Source: Rhynchopus euleeides (lineage: Eukaryota; Euglenozoa; Diplonemea; Diplonemida; Diplonemidae). From it: a stretch of DNA of 64,000 nucleotides. This document shows positions 52,501 to 64,000 of the stretch, piece by piece; the first letter of the stretch is position 1; each line of letters begins with the position of its first letter. The DNA lies in the NCBI GenBank assembly GCA_963210315.1, contig OY723319.1, forward strand, positions 1,116,001-1,180,000, written 5' to 3'. The notes below the pieces were generated by a model that was not told where the DNA came from, did no database searches, and worked only from the letters and a program-made list of their open reading frames with translations. Made by a program: the position numbers and the translations under genes.

Positions 52501-54892
52501 ATGGCAGTGAAGGTGTTGCAAGCATGTGTTCTGGTGGCCGCTCTTGCTGTTGGAGGAAATGCGGCGTGCACGCCGTCCACGAAGTCGGGTTTTAAGTGTC
52601 AGTCCACCGAATCTATCGGGGTTGTCCACTATGAGATGTCGAACGACAAGTCGAAGGTGAAGTTTGCTGCAGAGGCCTCTGTGACTGGCTACGTTGCGCT
52701 TGGGGTGGGCAACTTCATGACCTCCTCGAAGATCGTGCTGGGCTACGTGGCGAATGGGCAGGGGACGATGCACGCCTACGACGCAATTGCGGGGCGTAAC
52801 TCCGCTGCTGTGCAGTCGGCACAGCTTGACATCGCGTCGACGGCGTGGGTGAGTGACTACTCTGTGGTGGAGGCGAACGGGAAGACGACAACTAGTTTTA
52901 CGTACACCATTTCAGGTCTCGACACAGCAAGTGTTCCGATGGTCGCAGGGACGTCGTCGTCTGACAGCGTCATCAAGCACTCCAACAAGGTGAGGTTCAC
53001 CCTGAACCTCGATGAAGCTCAGGCAGACGCGACGACGACGACAGCACCTCAGCCGACCCCAGTCCCGACACCGCAGCCGACCCCTGTCCCGACACCTCAG
53101 CCGACACCTGCCCCGTCCTGCACATCATCGACGCTGTCGGCATACTCGTGCCAGCAAGAGGCGTCTGTGTCGGGTGGGACCATGACAGTGCACTGGAAAC
53201 TGACCGCCGACCTTGCGTCTGTCAGTTTTGCTGTTGTCGCACCTGGCACCGGTTGGGTGGGGCTGGGTTTCGGCACAGGCATGGTCCCTGCCGATGCGGT
53301 TATTGCAACTTCTTCTGGCGTCAAGGTCTACAAGCTCGAGTCGAGGTCACTCAGCGGTGTGGTTGCAAGCACCGCCGCCTGGTTCGACGCGTCGTCTGCG
53401 TCGATGGCTGAGGATGCTGGGGTCACGACGCTGAAGTTCACGCGTACGACCAGCGGGCTGAACCTCGGTGCTGTCGACCTGATTGTCGCCTACCACAGCA
53501 CGTCCGACACGCTTGCGAAGCACACAGGGCGCGGCAAGTTGCAGGTCCAGTTGCAGAAGCCCTCGACAAACACACCGACACCACCTGCCCCTGCCACGAC
53601 GCAGACACCCTCCACCCAAGCACCTGCCTGCACGAGCAGCACGCTGGAGGTGCAGGGCGGGACCGGGACGTACGAGTGTGTGGCAGATGTGGGGGCCGGG
53701 CTGAAGCTGCACTGGACGCTTGCGGCGACACGGCTGTTCGCCCTCGAGGGCACGGCGGCGGGTTACCTCGCGATGGGGTTCCCCGAGTCCCCCGGCAGCA
53801 TGGTATGTCTTGCAGTTGTTGTTTGCTGTGCTGTGCCACACTGTGCCTCTGCAGGGTCCGGGTGCGGCGCTGATCGCGACTGCTGCAGGCGCGCAGAAGT
53901 ACCGCATCGGTGGGGGCAAGTCGCTGGGCGATGTGAACGTGGACACCACCGTGCTGCCGGTATGTTGCGTCATCACTCTGTGGGATGGCGTGGTGCCTGT
54001 TGTCTTGTGCCTTGTGTCCTGTTGTGATGTGCTGTGTGCCACTCCACTTTGCAACACACACCACACACAGCTGGTGGGCGGACTCGGGTCTGCCACCGTC
54101 AGCGGGCCCACTGTGCTGTTCTGGACTGAGGCGGCAGCTGCGTCTGGGCGTCAGGCGTCGGTGCAGCAGAGCGGCGGGGTGCTGCAGTTCAACTACGCGC
54201 TGCACAGCTCGTCGAACAACCTCCAGCAGCACACCACACGTGGGAGCGCAGACATCGACCTTGCCAGCGCGTCTGTCACCGACACCTCTGCCTCGTCGAA
54301 GCAGGACGAGGTGAAGACACACGCCGGTATCCTTGTGACTGTGTGGTGCTTCCTCGTGCCGTTCGGGATCCTGGCGAAGCGCTTCCTGCCACTCGTGACA
54401 ACGGCGAAGGTTGGGACGTTCCCTGTGCCGTTTGTGCTGCACGCGGCGCTGATGTTCATCGCCATTGTGCTGACGATCGCAATGGTGGGGCTCGCACTGG
54501 ACCAGTTCGAGAGCGGGACGGAGAAGTCCCACAAGGAGATCGGGATCGTGGTGCTGGTGGGGTGCATCCTGCAGCTGGTGATGCAGGCCGCAAAGTGCGA
54601 CGGCGAGAGCGAGCACCGCTGGATCTTCCGTGCCGTGCACATGGTGCTGGGCTTTGCCACCCTCGCCCTCTCCATGGCACAGATCTACACAGGTGCAGAC
54701 AACTACGAACGCATCTACGCCAACGACAGCGACTTTGCGGAAGACATCCGCCACACTGCACTTGCCGGGCTGTGTGTCTTCTTCGTCGCCTTTGTTGCCC
54801 TCAGCGTGCTCCAGCTTGTGCGTGGGGGACCCACACAGACTCCGGAGGAGCCTGAAAGTTCGCCGAATGCCCCGGATGACGTTCCCAAGTAA
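52501..54892 (+). CDS. Three-DOMON plus cytochrome b561 protein (gene 2), 742 aa
   Basis: Exons 52501-53802, 53855-53959 and 54071-54892, all phase 0; intron 1 is only 52 nt. The signal peptide ends around NAAC (MAVKVLQACVLVAALAVGG). DOMON domains map to about 52560-53020, 53120-53560 and 53620-54250, with a PTPVPTPQPTP linker after the first. The b561 part has five hydrophobic helices and the four His of the family (KTHAG, VLHAA, SHKEI, AVHMV). Likely a membrane electron-transfer protein with outward-facing DOMON domains. The 3' half (about 53627-54780) is nearly identical to that of gene 3, introns included; the C-terminal tail then diverges (PEEPESSPNAPDD). Confidence 0.92.
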
Positions 54893-57428
54893 TGTCCAAG
54901 TGTATCCCGCCCCCACAACCCATGACCTGCATGATGAGCGCACAGCACAGGAGGGAGCTCCTGTGCCGAGTCGCTTTTTCAGCAGAGTCAGGGTAGGGTG
55001 GGCGCTGGCCTCTTGAGGCCTTCTGTACCCTGGCGTCCCAACTCGCCACCTCCTGAGCTGGGCAACGCCAGGGTGGGAATGACCCCGCCACTACGCGGCA
55101 AGGGAACAGGGAACGTCATCAGCACACAGAGGCACCGAAAACCGCTCGGGCTCAAAAAGGGTAGTCGGATATCGAGGGAAACGAAAGTGGAGATAGAAAG
55201 GAGCTTTTTCGCTAAACCGGCTAGTTTTTCTCGCAAAAAGAACTGCACAGAAGAATGGTGTTCGGCACGAAGATACCTCCAAACTCCCACCAAGAGGACA
55301 GCGCGCCAACCCACGGGATCACCTTGCCGAAGATGGTTCTGTGTGAGGCGACTTACCTCACTCCCCGCTGCCGAATTCTCATCGTACAGCGAGATGCCTC
55401 GTTCAAAGAAGTAGTAACTGTCTCACGGAGTAGGTCATTTTTGGAAGTGCATATTCCAAGCCCTCATCACTTCGTTTGTTTGTGATTTCTGCCAGAGGGC
55501 ACCAGGCGATTGTCGGGTGTGGTTTCTCTCACTCTCGACCTAGGCGTAGCCCAACCTTGGCGGGGGGTTACTTTCGGTGCCCTTTTTTTTTGCTGGATCT
55601 TGCGACATCCTCTCACCACTCTCACCACAACATCCGACGGGGGGAGGGGGTAGTACACAAGGAGACTGTGCCTGCGTTTCCAACATCACAGTTTGCAGAG
55701 TGTTATGTTTTTATCCGGTGTTTCCGTTTTGTCGTCGCTAAACGATACAGGCAGGGGCGCTGATAGTCCTCCCCTCCTCCCCCCCCCCCCCCCCCCGGTC
55801 TACCTTCCACCATCCCTTTCTCCCGTAAAAAAATCAGTATTGCCGCTCCTATTGAGTCTCTTTCATTCTTCGCAGTCGCAGTGTTTTCGCTGTATTTCTC
55901 GCGGTGAATATTTGCCTCTGATACTGGCACTTTCTGCCACGGTCGGAAGCAAGGTACCGCCAGGGGCAGTGCAGCCACTAGTGGATGCAGTCTGGGCATT
56001 GTGTAACTTGGTTGCCACGGCCCGCATCCGGTTTTTTTTTGGAGGGGGTGTGGTCCTTGCTGCGTGCAGTGAAGATGTCCATTTCACCCCTCCCAGTGTG
56101 TTCGGTCGGTGCCCTGAAAAGGCCGATTTACGTAGTTCTGACTTAGTATTGTTTGTTTGGTGGTGCTTCTCTTGAGGGGTGTCTTCACCGTTTGCGTTCT
56201 GCACTTCCCCCCTATTGTTAGGGGAGGCCCGCCGAAATTGGCCGAAAACCGGCGAAAACCGCCGAACTTTGCCGGAAGATTGCCGATAGAGAAGACTCCC
56301 TGAGAGCCCCCTTTCATTAGCTCCACTACAATCCGGGGCCACCTCCCTTTAGTCGTAGAAACGAAAGGTACCGTTGCCGTCTGGAAGGACCCAGATGGCG
56401 GGTTGATGCGGGGGGGGGCGAGGGGAGAGCAAGGCCTTCGAGCCCAAGCACCCCCCCACCGCCACCCCCGTTCCCTCCCCTTTTGTCCTTTGTGCCTATC
56501 ATCCCGTGTCACACACCCCCTCCCCCACCACCACCAATAAACAAACGCCGCCCTCTCTCTCCACACGTAACAGAGCCCCTCTCCCCTTCTCGATATGCCA
56601 GAATGCCCCCTCAGGACCTATTGTTTGTTCGTATGCAGTCGAAGCTTATTACCGGGGGAAGGCGGGGTGGAAGCTATGAGATGTAACTCTTCAAGACCGG
56701 AAGCGGGTGGGATGGCGGGGTTTGGCTGTGTGATCCGTGCCCCGAATGAGAAAGCCCCCCACAGCCTTCCTGCCAGGGGAGCGACGGGAGGGGCTTCTGC
56801 CGACTGAATAGACTGCGCTATTCTATCGACATGTCGGAGTGATGCACTACTGCTTCCTCCCCCGCCCTGAATAGAAACAGTTTCTTCGTCTGGCAGCGAG
56901 AGTCCGCCCCACACACCACTCTCACATTGTCTCCCCAAAAGGGGTTACTTTCTCTCGGTGATCTGGTTTGCACCACAGCTTTTTCCAGAGGACTGGATCC
57001 TGCCGGCACAGCGCCCTGCGTCTGTCTGGCATCCCCTCCTGTCAGCGCGAGTGGGGGGGGGGGGGGGGGGCGACAAGGGATGGCAAGATTCTGTGTGGAC
57101 TGTCGCGCATCTATTGCAGCGTCCGAAACACTTTCTTCGCCACAAGACAAATGCTCCAGGGAAGCGGCTCCAGAGCTTCCGTGTCGCCTTGGGGATCAGG
57201 TAGCTAGTATAGGAGGGTGACACACGTCACAAGTCAGGACAGTGCAGCAGGCACCAGCCTTGCAGCCCCATCCCCCACCGCACCTCACCGTCAAGGTGCT
57301 GGGAGATTGGCCTTTGCTTTCACCCGAGGTTTTGTTGTGTCGTTCTGTATTGCGATTGCTGTTGGCCCTCTGGCACCTGGTGTGCGATACAACACCCTAC
57401 AGGTAACAAAGGCAACACAGTAGAATCG
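54893..57428. other. Intergenic, no gene recognised
   Basis: No convincing frame. A run of GCCGAAAA-type short repeats lies at about 56227-56285, and poly-C/G tracts at 55778-55797 and 57051-57070. Confidence 0.35.
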
Positions 57429-60400
57429 ATGATGACGTCGCGAGTGGCATGGATATGTACAGCTCTCGGGTTGCTTGTGCCTTCTGCAGCGGCACAGTGC
57501 ACGCCTTCCACGCTGCCGGAGTACACTTGCGAGGTTGAGAGCCTCGGGGTGACAGTGCACTACGCACTGGGGGCTGACAGATCCACTCTGAAGCTTGCTG
57601 CTGTGGCGCCAACAACAGGCTACACCGCTGTCGGTGTCGGGAACGGGATGACGCGTTCGCAGTTCGTTCTCGGCTACGTCAACGGAGGTGATGTGCTGAA
57701 GACCTACGCTGACTTGGGGGGCAAGTCGCTGGATGGGCTGGAGTCCGGTGAGGTGACTCTGGCGGCGGCGACGTGGGCCACCAACCTGGCTGTTGTGGAG
57801 GAGAACGGGAAGACGACGACTTCTTTTGTCTACGACATCACTACTGGGAATGCGGTGTCCAGCAGGACGAAGGTCTCCGACACGACTGCGGCGAGGATTG
57901 TGTTCTCATGGTCCTCTGCGGACAACATCCAGCTGCACAATGTGAAGAACACCATCACCGTGAACCTGGACGAGAGCATGCCGGCAGTTCCCGTGACGTC
58001 TGCACCTGAAACGCCGGCTCCTCCGACACCTGCACCCTCCTGCACCGCATCGACCCTGTCCGGCTACAAGTGCCAGGAGGAGGTGTCACAGGGGATGCAG
58101 CCTGTGGGTGTTGTGCACTACTCGCTGTCTGCTGACAAGACACAGGTGATGCTCGCATTTGAGGCGTCTGTGACGGGCTACGCTGCCCTGGGTGTCGGTA
58201 CCGGCATGTTGAACGCTCAGATGGTGCTGGGCTACGTGGACGGCCAGGCAACAGTGCGCACATTCGTGAACCCCAGTGCCACAAGTGGTACAGCGATGCT
58301 CGCCGCTGAGACAACTGCTGCGTCTGCGGCGTGGGTGAGTGACTCCTCTGTGGTGGAGGCGAACGGGAAGACGACCACCAGCTTCACCTACAACATCGCA
58401 CAGGGCGGGATGATCACAGACACGAGTGCTGCGAGCCTCGTGGTGGCAGCTTCTACATCTGATGGTATCCCCTACCACAACGGGGGAAGGACACCGTTCA
58501 CCCTGAACCTCGACCTCGGTCTGTTGGATGCAACAGCTCGCACACCGGCTCCCGCAACGGCATCGACCCCTGCCCCCGCAACACCGACACCACCTGTTGC
58601 TGGGTGCACGGTGTCCAACCTGCCTGGCTACAAGTGTCAGGAGGAGGTCCCGCAGATGGGTGCTGTGCACTACTCTCTGTCTGCTGACAAGACACAGGTG
58701 ATGCTTGCATTTGAGGCATCTGTGACGGGCTACGCTGCCCTGGGTGTCGGTACCAGCATGTTGAACGCTCAGATGGTGCTGGGCTACGTTGCGAACGGGG
58801 AGCAGTCTGTGCATTCTTTCGTCAACCCCAGCACCAGGACAGGCTCAGCAATGCTCGCCGCTGAGACCACACCTGCGTCTGCGACGTGGGTGAGTGACTA
58901 CTCTGTGGCGGAGGCGAACGGGAAGACGACCACCAGCTTCACCTACGACATCGCACAGGGCGGGATGATCACAGACACGAGTGCTGCGAGCTTCCTGTTT
59001 GCTTCCTCAGGCAGTGATGCTGTGACTGTGCACTCACTCAAAACTATAATGTCTGTGAACCTGGACCTTGCACTTGTCTCCACAACAGAGGCACCCGCAG
59101 TCACCTGCACGGCCTCTGATCTCAGTGGGTTCAGGTGTTCCAAGTCTGTGTCGGTCACTGGTGGGACCATTGCTGTACACTGGTCCCTCCACACCCTGGA
59201 CGCGTCTGTCGCCTTCGCCGTCGTGGTGCCCGGGACGGGGTACGCGTCACTCGGGTTCGGCGCAGGCATGGCGCCTGCTGAGGCTGTCGTGGGTTCTGCC
59301 TCCAGCAGCGGCAGCTCCACACTGGCGTACAAGCTGACGGCACGCTCTGCTGACGGGCTTTCGGCAGGGGGCGTCTCGTGGTACGACGCGTCGTCTGCGT
59401 CTGTGACTGAGGCTGCTGGGTCTACAACGCTTCAGTTCACTCGTACGACCAACGGGCTGAACCTTGCAGAGACGAGCCTGATTGTCGCCTACCACAGCAC
59501 ATCCGACACTGTGCAGTACCACACAGGGCGTGCTGTGCTTAAGGTGGTGCTGGACGCCAGAACCACCCCAGCCCCGGAGACGGAGACTGCGTCCCCAGTG
59601 CAGACAACGGGGTCGCCACCGGCAGCACCTGCCTGCACGAGCAGCACGCTGGAGGTGCAGGGCGGGACCGGGACGTACGAGTGTGTGGCAGATGTGGGGG
59701 CCGGGCTGAAGCTGCACTGGACGCTTGCGGCGACACGGCTGTTCGCCCTCGAGGGCACGGCGGCGGGTTACCTCGCGATGGGGTTCCCCGAGTCCCCCGG
59801 CAGCATGGTATGTCTTGCAGTTGTTGTTTGCTGTGCTGTGCCACACTGTGCCTCTGCAGGGTCCGGGTGCGGCGCTGATCGCGACTGCTGCAGGCGCGCA
59901 GAAGTACCGCATCGGTGGGGGCAAGTCGCTGGGCGATGTGAACGTGGACACCACCGTGCTGCCGGTATGTTGCGTCATCACTCTGTGGGATGGCGTGGTG
60001 CCTGTTGTCTTGTGCTGTGTGTCCTGTTGTGCTGTGCTGTGTGCCACTCCACTTTGCAACACACACCACACACAGCTGGTGGGCGGACTCGGGTCTGCCA
60101 CCGTCAGCGGGTCCACTGTACTGTTCTGGACTGAGGCTGCAGCTGCATCTGGGCGTCAGGCGTCGGTGCAGCAGAGCGGCGAGGTGCTGCAGTTCAACTA
60201 CGCGCTGCACAGCTCGTCGAACAACCTCGAGATTCACACCACACGTGGGAGCGCAGACATCGACCTTGCCAGCGCGTCTGTCACCGACACCTCTGCCTCG
60301 TCGAAGCAGGACGAGGTGAAGACACACGCCGGTATCCTTGTGACTGTGTGGTGCTTCCTCGTGCCGTTCGGGATCCTGGCGAAGCGCTTCCTGCCACTCG

Positions 60401-60891
60401 TGACAACGGCGAAGGTTGGGACGTTCCCTGTGCCGTTTGTGCTGCACGCGGCGCTGATGTTCATCGCCATTGTGCTGACGATCGCAATGGTGGGGCTCGC
60501 ACTGGACCAGTTCGAGAGCGGGACGGAGAAGTCACACAAGGTGATTGGGATCGTGGTGCTGGTGGGGTGCATCCTGCAGCTGGTGATGCAGGCCGCAAAG
60601 TGCGACGGCGAGAGCGAGCACCGCTGGATCTTCCGTGCCGTGCACATGGTGCTGGGCTTCGCCACCCTCGCCCTCTCCATGGCACAGGTCTTCACAGGTG
60701 CAGACAACTACGAACGCATCTACGCCAACGACAGCGACTTTGCGGAAGACATCCGCATCACCGCACTTGCCGGGTTAGCTGTCTTCTTCGTCGCCTTCGT
60801 CGCGCTCAGTATTGTCCAGGCTACCCTCCCCGTGCAGTCTGCTGTCTTCAGACAGGCGGAACAGGATACATCGCCTGATGTTGTTGTGTAG
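57429..60891 (+). CDS. Five-DOMON plus cytochrome b561 protein (gene 3), 1099 aa
   Basis: Exons 57429-59807, 59860-59964 and 60076-60891 join in phase 0. Signal peptide MMTSRVAWICTALGLLVPSAAA. DOMON domains at about 57480-57990, 58050-58520, 58610-59075, 59110-59560 and 59630-60250; 2 and 3 are close copies of each other (QVMLAFEASVTGYAALGVGT). The b561 region has four conserved His (KTHAG, VLHAA, SHKVI, AVHMV). The function is inferred as for the two paralogues: trans-membrane electron transfer. The tail differs from gene 2 (QATLPVQSAVFRQAEQDTS), so the homogenised block ends near 60785. The frame is free of breaks, so all three paralogues look usable. Confidence 0.92.
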
Positions 60892-61200
60892 CTGATATGA
60901 TCTTGTCCTTTCGGTGACCCACGGCGCGCGTGCACTTCCTGATGTCACTGTTCTTCGAGGGCTATTTGGCCTTACTCTTGCCCGCGTCTTTGCTTTCCTA
61001 TTCTAGAATTGTGCTTCGTTCTGCGCAACATTTCTGCAATGTTCGGCGTCGGGAACCCAAAGGTCAACTGCAGCACCGATGCACTTCTCGTTTGTTCGGG
61101 GAGACTCCTGTGCTACGGCCCGGTGACGTTGTTTATTCAGTTCGCGGGAGGGAGAGGCTCCGCTGTTCGATCAAAGGCAGCCAGCAACCCACCCACACTG

Positions 61201-61271
61201 AAAGACGGTCAAAGCAAAGGCAACACCCCACAGCGGGGCTGTGGGGTGTTGCCTTTGCTTTGACCGTCTTT
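61201..61271. repeat. Perfect inverted repeat, 34-bp arms, 3-nt loop
   Basis: Left arm 61201-61234 (AAAGACGGTCAAAGCAAAGG...) and right arm 61238-61271 are exact reverse complements around GGG. Such perfection without decay implies a recent origin or constraint. It could make a hairpin RNA; the flanks do not look like a transposon. Confidence 0.85.
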
Positions 61272-61348
61272 AGCGCACGAAACAACAGCCCCCCCCCCCT
61301 CTCCCCACCCCATCTTCCTATCTTCATGTCTTACTTTCCGGCCTTTTC

Positions 61349-61465
61349 TGGGGGTTTAAATACAAGCCGTACGGCTTCTATTCAAATTTTTGAGGTTCTA
61401 AAGTGCTGCCTGCAAAACCCAAAAAGTTGAATACAAGCCGTACGGCTTGTATTTGAACCCCCCTG
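61349..61465. mobile_element. 117-bp MITE with TACAAG/CTTGTA palindromes
   Basis: Ends CTGGGGGTTTAAATACAAG and its inverse CTTGTATTTGAACCCCCCTG; TA follows the right end only. Inside, AAGCCGTACGGCTT occurs twice. The ends match the 290-bp element in the CLEC16A intron, so both belong to one family. Confidence 0.6.
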
Positions 61466-63156
61466 TAAAAGGAAGAATTCACATCCCTCCTCCCCCCCCC
61501 CCCTCTCTTCTCTCTGAAAGAGAACCCCTAGCAGATAGTGTGACCAGCTCGACTCCACATCCATCTGAGTTGGCGTTTTTCCAGCAGAGAGGCCAGCGGG
61601 GCAGATCTCTTCACAGCAGCACCCGATCTCGTCAGGCAGTTTGCCTTGGGCGCGGTTGATGTTGCCTCTCCCTCTCCCTCTCTACCTCTCCCTCTCTACC
61701 TCGTATGCTTATAGTGTGAATATCCCCGAAACGAAAATACTCGCACCCCAAGGGTGTCGTCTACTTAACTACGCGGGCCCGCGGCCCGGTAGACTCCCCT
61801 TGTTTGAGAGAGGAGCTGCTCTGGTGGGGTGAGGGAAGTGACACAGGAGGAGGAGGAGGCGCAGGCGCCACACGGTCTGTAGCGCCCGGTGACGCGCTAC
61901 GTGAGGAAGGAGGATTAAGGTAGGCCCGGAAGCCTGTAGGCGCGTGCGGTGACCGCGCACGGGCGGAGGAGGAAGAGGCACCAGAACGGCCCCTCTCCCT
62001 CTCTACCTCTCCCTCTCTACCTCCCTCTCTCTACCTCCCACCCTCTATCTCCGTCCATTTTTGCCCCATTTGTGTTTCCACCCCACAACCTGCTCGTTGC
62101 GCCCCCAGAGAGGTCCCAGATTTCTCAGCCGCATACCACAGAGTGCGCGGGCTGTGGTACCTGGCTGTGCGACAGCAGATTGACAAACCAAAAATAATAT
62201 CATACAGAGCATAGCTCGATCGGCACCTCGGTTCGTGGGGCACAGTTTCTTCCGGACGAGAGTGCGTGATGGCATGTTCGCAGTGTGTGGCATGTTCCCG
62301 CGACGATCGCATCGAGATCAGAGCGCTATATGAGGTGTTCTGCAAATACACATTCCTGCATTTGTGTGCATATCAACAGGAAATAGATCGCCGTGCAGTT
62401 GTATTGAGCTAGTTATCCATCTGGTGTGGCCCTGCGTTAGCAGGCCTACGGCAGTTCCCAGAGGCACAGAGGCTGAGGCAGCCCAAAAGGAAGTTTAAAA
62501 AGAGGACTGGGGCAGATGGCTGATCTTCGCCCCTGCTCCCTGTTCCGACACAGTGCTCCTTGAAAAATATGGGACTCCGCTATAGACCCGGTTGGAAGCA
62601 CGGAGTCCGGATATGAAGGAACAGAAGGAAGTGGCCCGATTCCCAGCGAAGCTCCACTTAGACTGATGACCGCCCTGTAAAAACTTCACGTGTGGGGCGA
62701 AGGACACACGGAGGTCGGGGATCGGCCGTGATGATGTGGGTGGAAAAAGCGGTGTTGGTTGCCCTTTCGCTTCCTGTGTGGCTAACCTTGGTGGCGCATT
62801 TCGCCCAGAACGGTGAGAATCTGTGAGCTCTGTGTGGATCTCACAAAATTGGCAAGGTGACACAGGTTCAACACAGTGATACGACACAGTGGCACCGGGT
62901 GAAGGCCCCGTTGTCGCTGTTCTGCACTTCAAAACGAATCAACCCTGTGTTGCCATATCCAGCTCTAAGAAATATGGGCATTGTTGGAATGGCAGTAGTA
63001 TGAGCCTTGCTTTGTCCAGTTGAGTACTGTGTTAATGGAAATGTGCAACATTCGCCTCGAATTCTTTCAGCGAAAAAGAGGCAGCACGGCGTGAACTCAC
63101 TTGATCTTCGGAATTGATGCATTTAGTGCATTTTTTTTAGTTTGTAGTCTTACTAG

Positions 63157-63300
63157 TTACGAGCGACGAAGTGTAGCGAAGTAGCGAAGTGACGAAGGAA
63201 GTCGTACGACTGAAGCTGTAGGATTAGCACATTCAGGCCACTTCGCACGGCCTCGACACAGCCTTGATACACAAGTGTGCGCTCAACGAGAATGGGATAG
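63157..63300 (+). repeat. Element C, copy 4 (3'-truncated)
   Basis: TTACGAGCGACGAAG, then GTCGTACGACTGAAGC, GCCACTTCGCACGGCCTCGA and ACAAGTGTGCGCTCAAC; it lacks the right terminal GTACGATTTT. Confidence 0.55.
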
Positions 63301-64000
63301 TTTTTACGCGCGACCTTCACGCGGAAAGTGTCATCTTCAGCTCATCCAACCGTGCTACACACCACCCTTCATTCTGAGGGAGTTCGCAAGCTGTGTGTGG
63401 AACCGCGCCAACGCATCAAAAGAAGTACAGCCAGTAAATACTGAAAGCGGTGCCATTTTTTCTATTTTTTTGCGCTAACCAGGCTCCTGGTCTCTAGCAA
63501 AGAAGACTGTTGGCAGCGCATGTGTTCACCCATGTACCCCACAGGTAACGAACCAGCGCGCAAACAAAAACTACCGCTTGTGCGCGGTGCAACAATTCCT
63601 TAATAACCTTTGCCGAGGGACGCCGCGCAGCAACTGCGTGGGGGGGGGGGTACTCTCGCGATTGAGGAACGCACCTTATTTCTGGCCCCTCTTTCCTTCC
63701 TTCAGATTAGCACCCACACAACGTAGTTTCTGCCCACCATGCAGCACTGCACCTCAGGGCGTCAGGGGTGCGGATCTTGCGCTGCTGTGCAGTAGTTGTA
63801 GCACCACAAGCGCATACACTCGCATCACGCTAGAAAGGGAAACGTCCCCAGGGATGCATGCATGCGTGATGGCCCCCTACCCAACACCCACCCCAGGCCC
63901 TGGCCTTTGCAGCAGCACAGGTCAATTATCACTGTCTGCAGAAGAGAGTGCAAGCGGAGGGGTTGGCGGGTCTCCACTCGGTACGCCACTCTTTGCACTG

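Larger units (their letters stand above)
60892..64000. other. Distal intergenic region, no gene recognised
   Basis: No domain-bearing frame on either strand. It contains the hairpin at 61201-61271, a MITE at 61349-61465, CTCCCTCTCTAC-type minisatellite at 61660-61705 and 61985-62045, a pair of small GC hairpins at 61880-61970, and element C copy 4. Confidence 0.4.

Overview
This window looks like nuclear DNA of a GC-rich unicellular eukaryote (a protist or alga); I cannot name the species. The evidence is spliced genes with GTATGT donors and (C)ACAG acceptors, purely eukaryotic families (AMPK beta, CLEC16A, the U3 snoRNP factor DCAF13/SOF1, DOMON-cytochrome b561 proteins) and dense eukaryotic transposons. 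Many long poly-C/poly-G tracts and one 200-base N gap (51001-51200) mean local indel errors are possible.

Layout. 0.3-15 kb is gene-bearing: a secreted 18-cysteine protein, a PB1/Cys-rich/UBA protein with the layout of p62/NBR1 autophagy receptors, a two-exon scaffold-like protein with a zinc ribbon, a decayed LINE fragment, DCAF13/SOF1, and a TPR-like repeat protein. 16-26.5 kb is a transposon nest: a 1.15-kb TA-flanked foldback element, a 5.3-kb pogo-like element with an open 740-aa DD35D transposase and AT-rich palindromic ends, and a ~190-bp tandem array split by an element with 350-bp terminal direct repeats and a 17-bp target duplication. 26.6-32.9 kb is a four-exon CLEC16A homologue whose first intron carries two abutting TA-flanked elements. 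36.3-37.1 kb is an AMPK beta subunit.

39.5-51 kb holds two oppositely oriented copies of a CACGGTGG-ended element carrying an orphan gene and a small lysine-rich, possibly H2B-like gene. The second copy is broken by a hAT-like insertion and then runs into the gap. These copies flank the first of three DOMON-cytochrome b561 genes (41.96-45.79, 52.50-54.89 and 57.43-60.89 kb). That family is tandemly expanded on one strand, and the last two genes share a nearly identical 3' half including introns, which suggests recent duplication or gene conversion. 60.9-64 kb has no recognisable gene but holds a perfect 34-bp-arm hairpin and several small inverted-repeat elements.

Functional themes. The b561 cluster probably encodes membrane electron-transfer proteins with extracytoplasmic DOMON domains. 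The p62-like protein, the CLEC16A homologue and AMPK beta all belong to families linked to autophagy or endolysosomal control, but I treat their proximity as chance. All exon joins were inferred by eye from frame and splice motifs.
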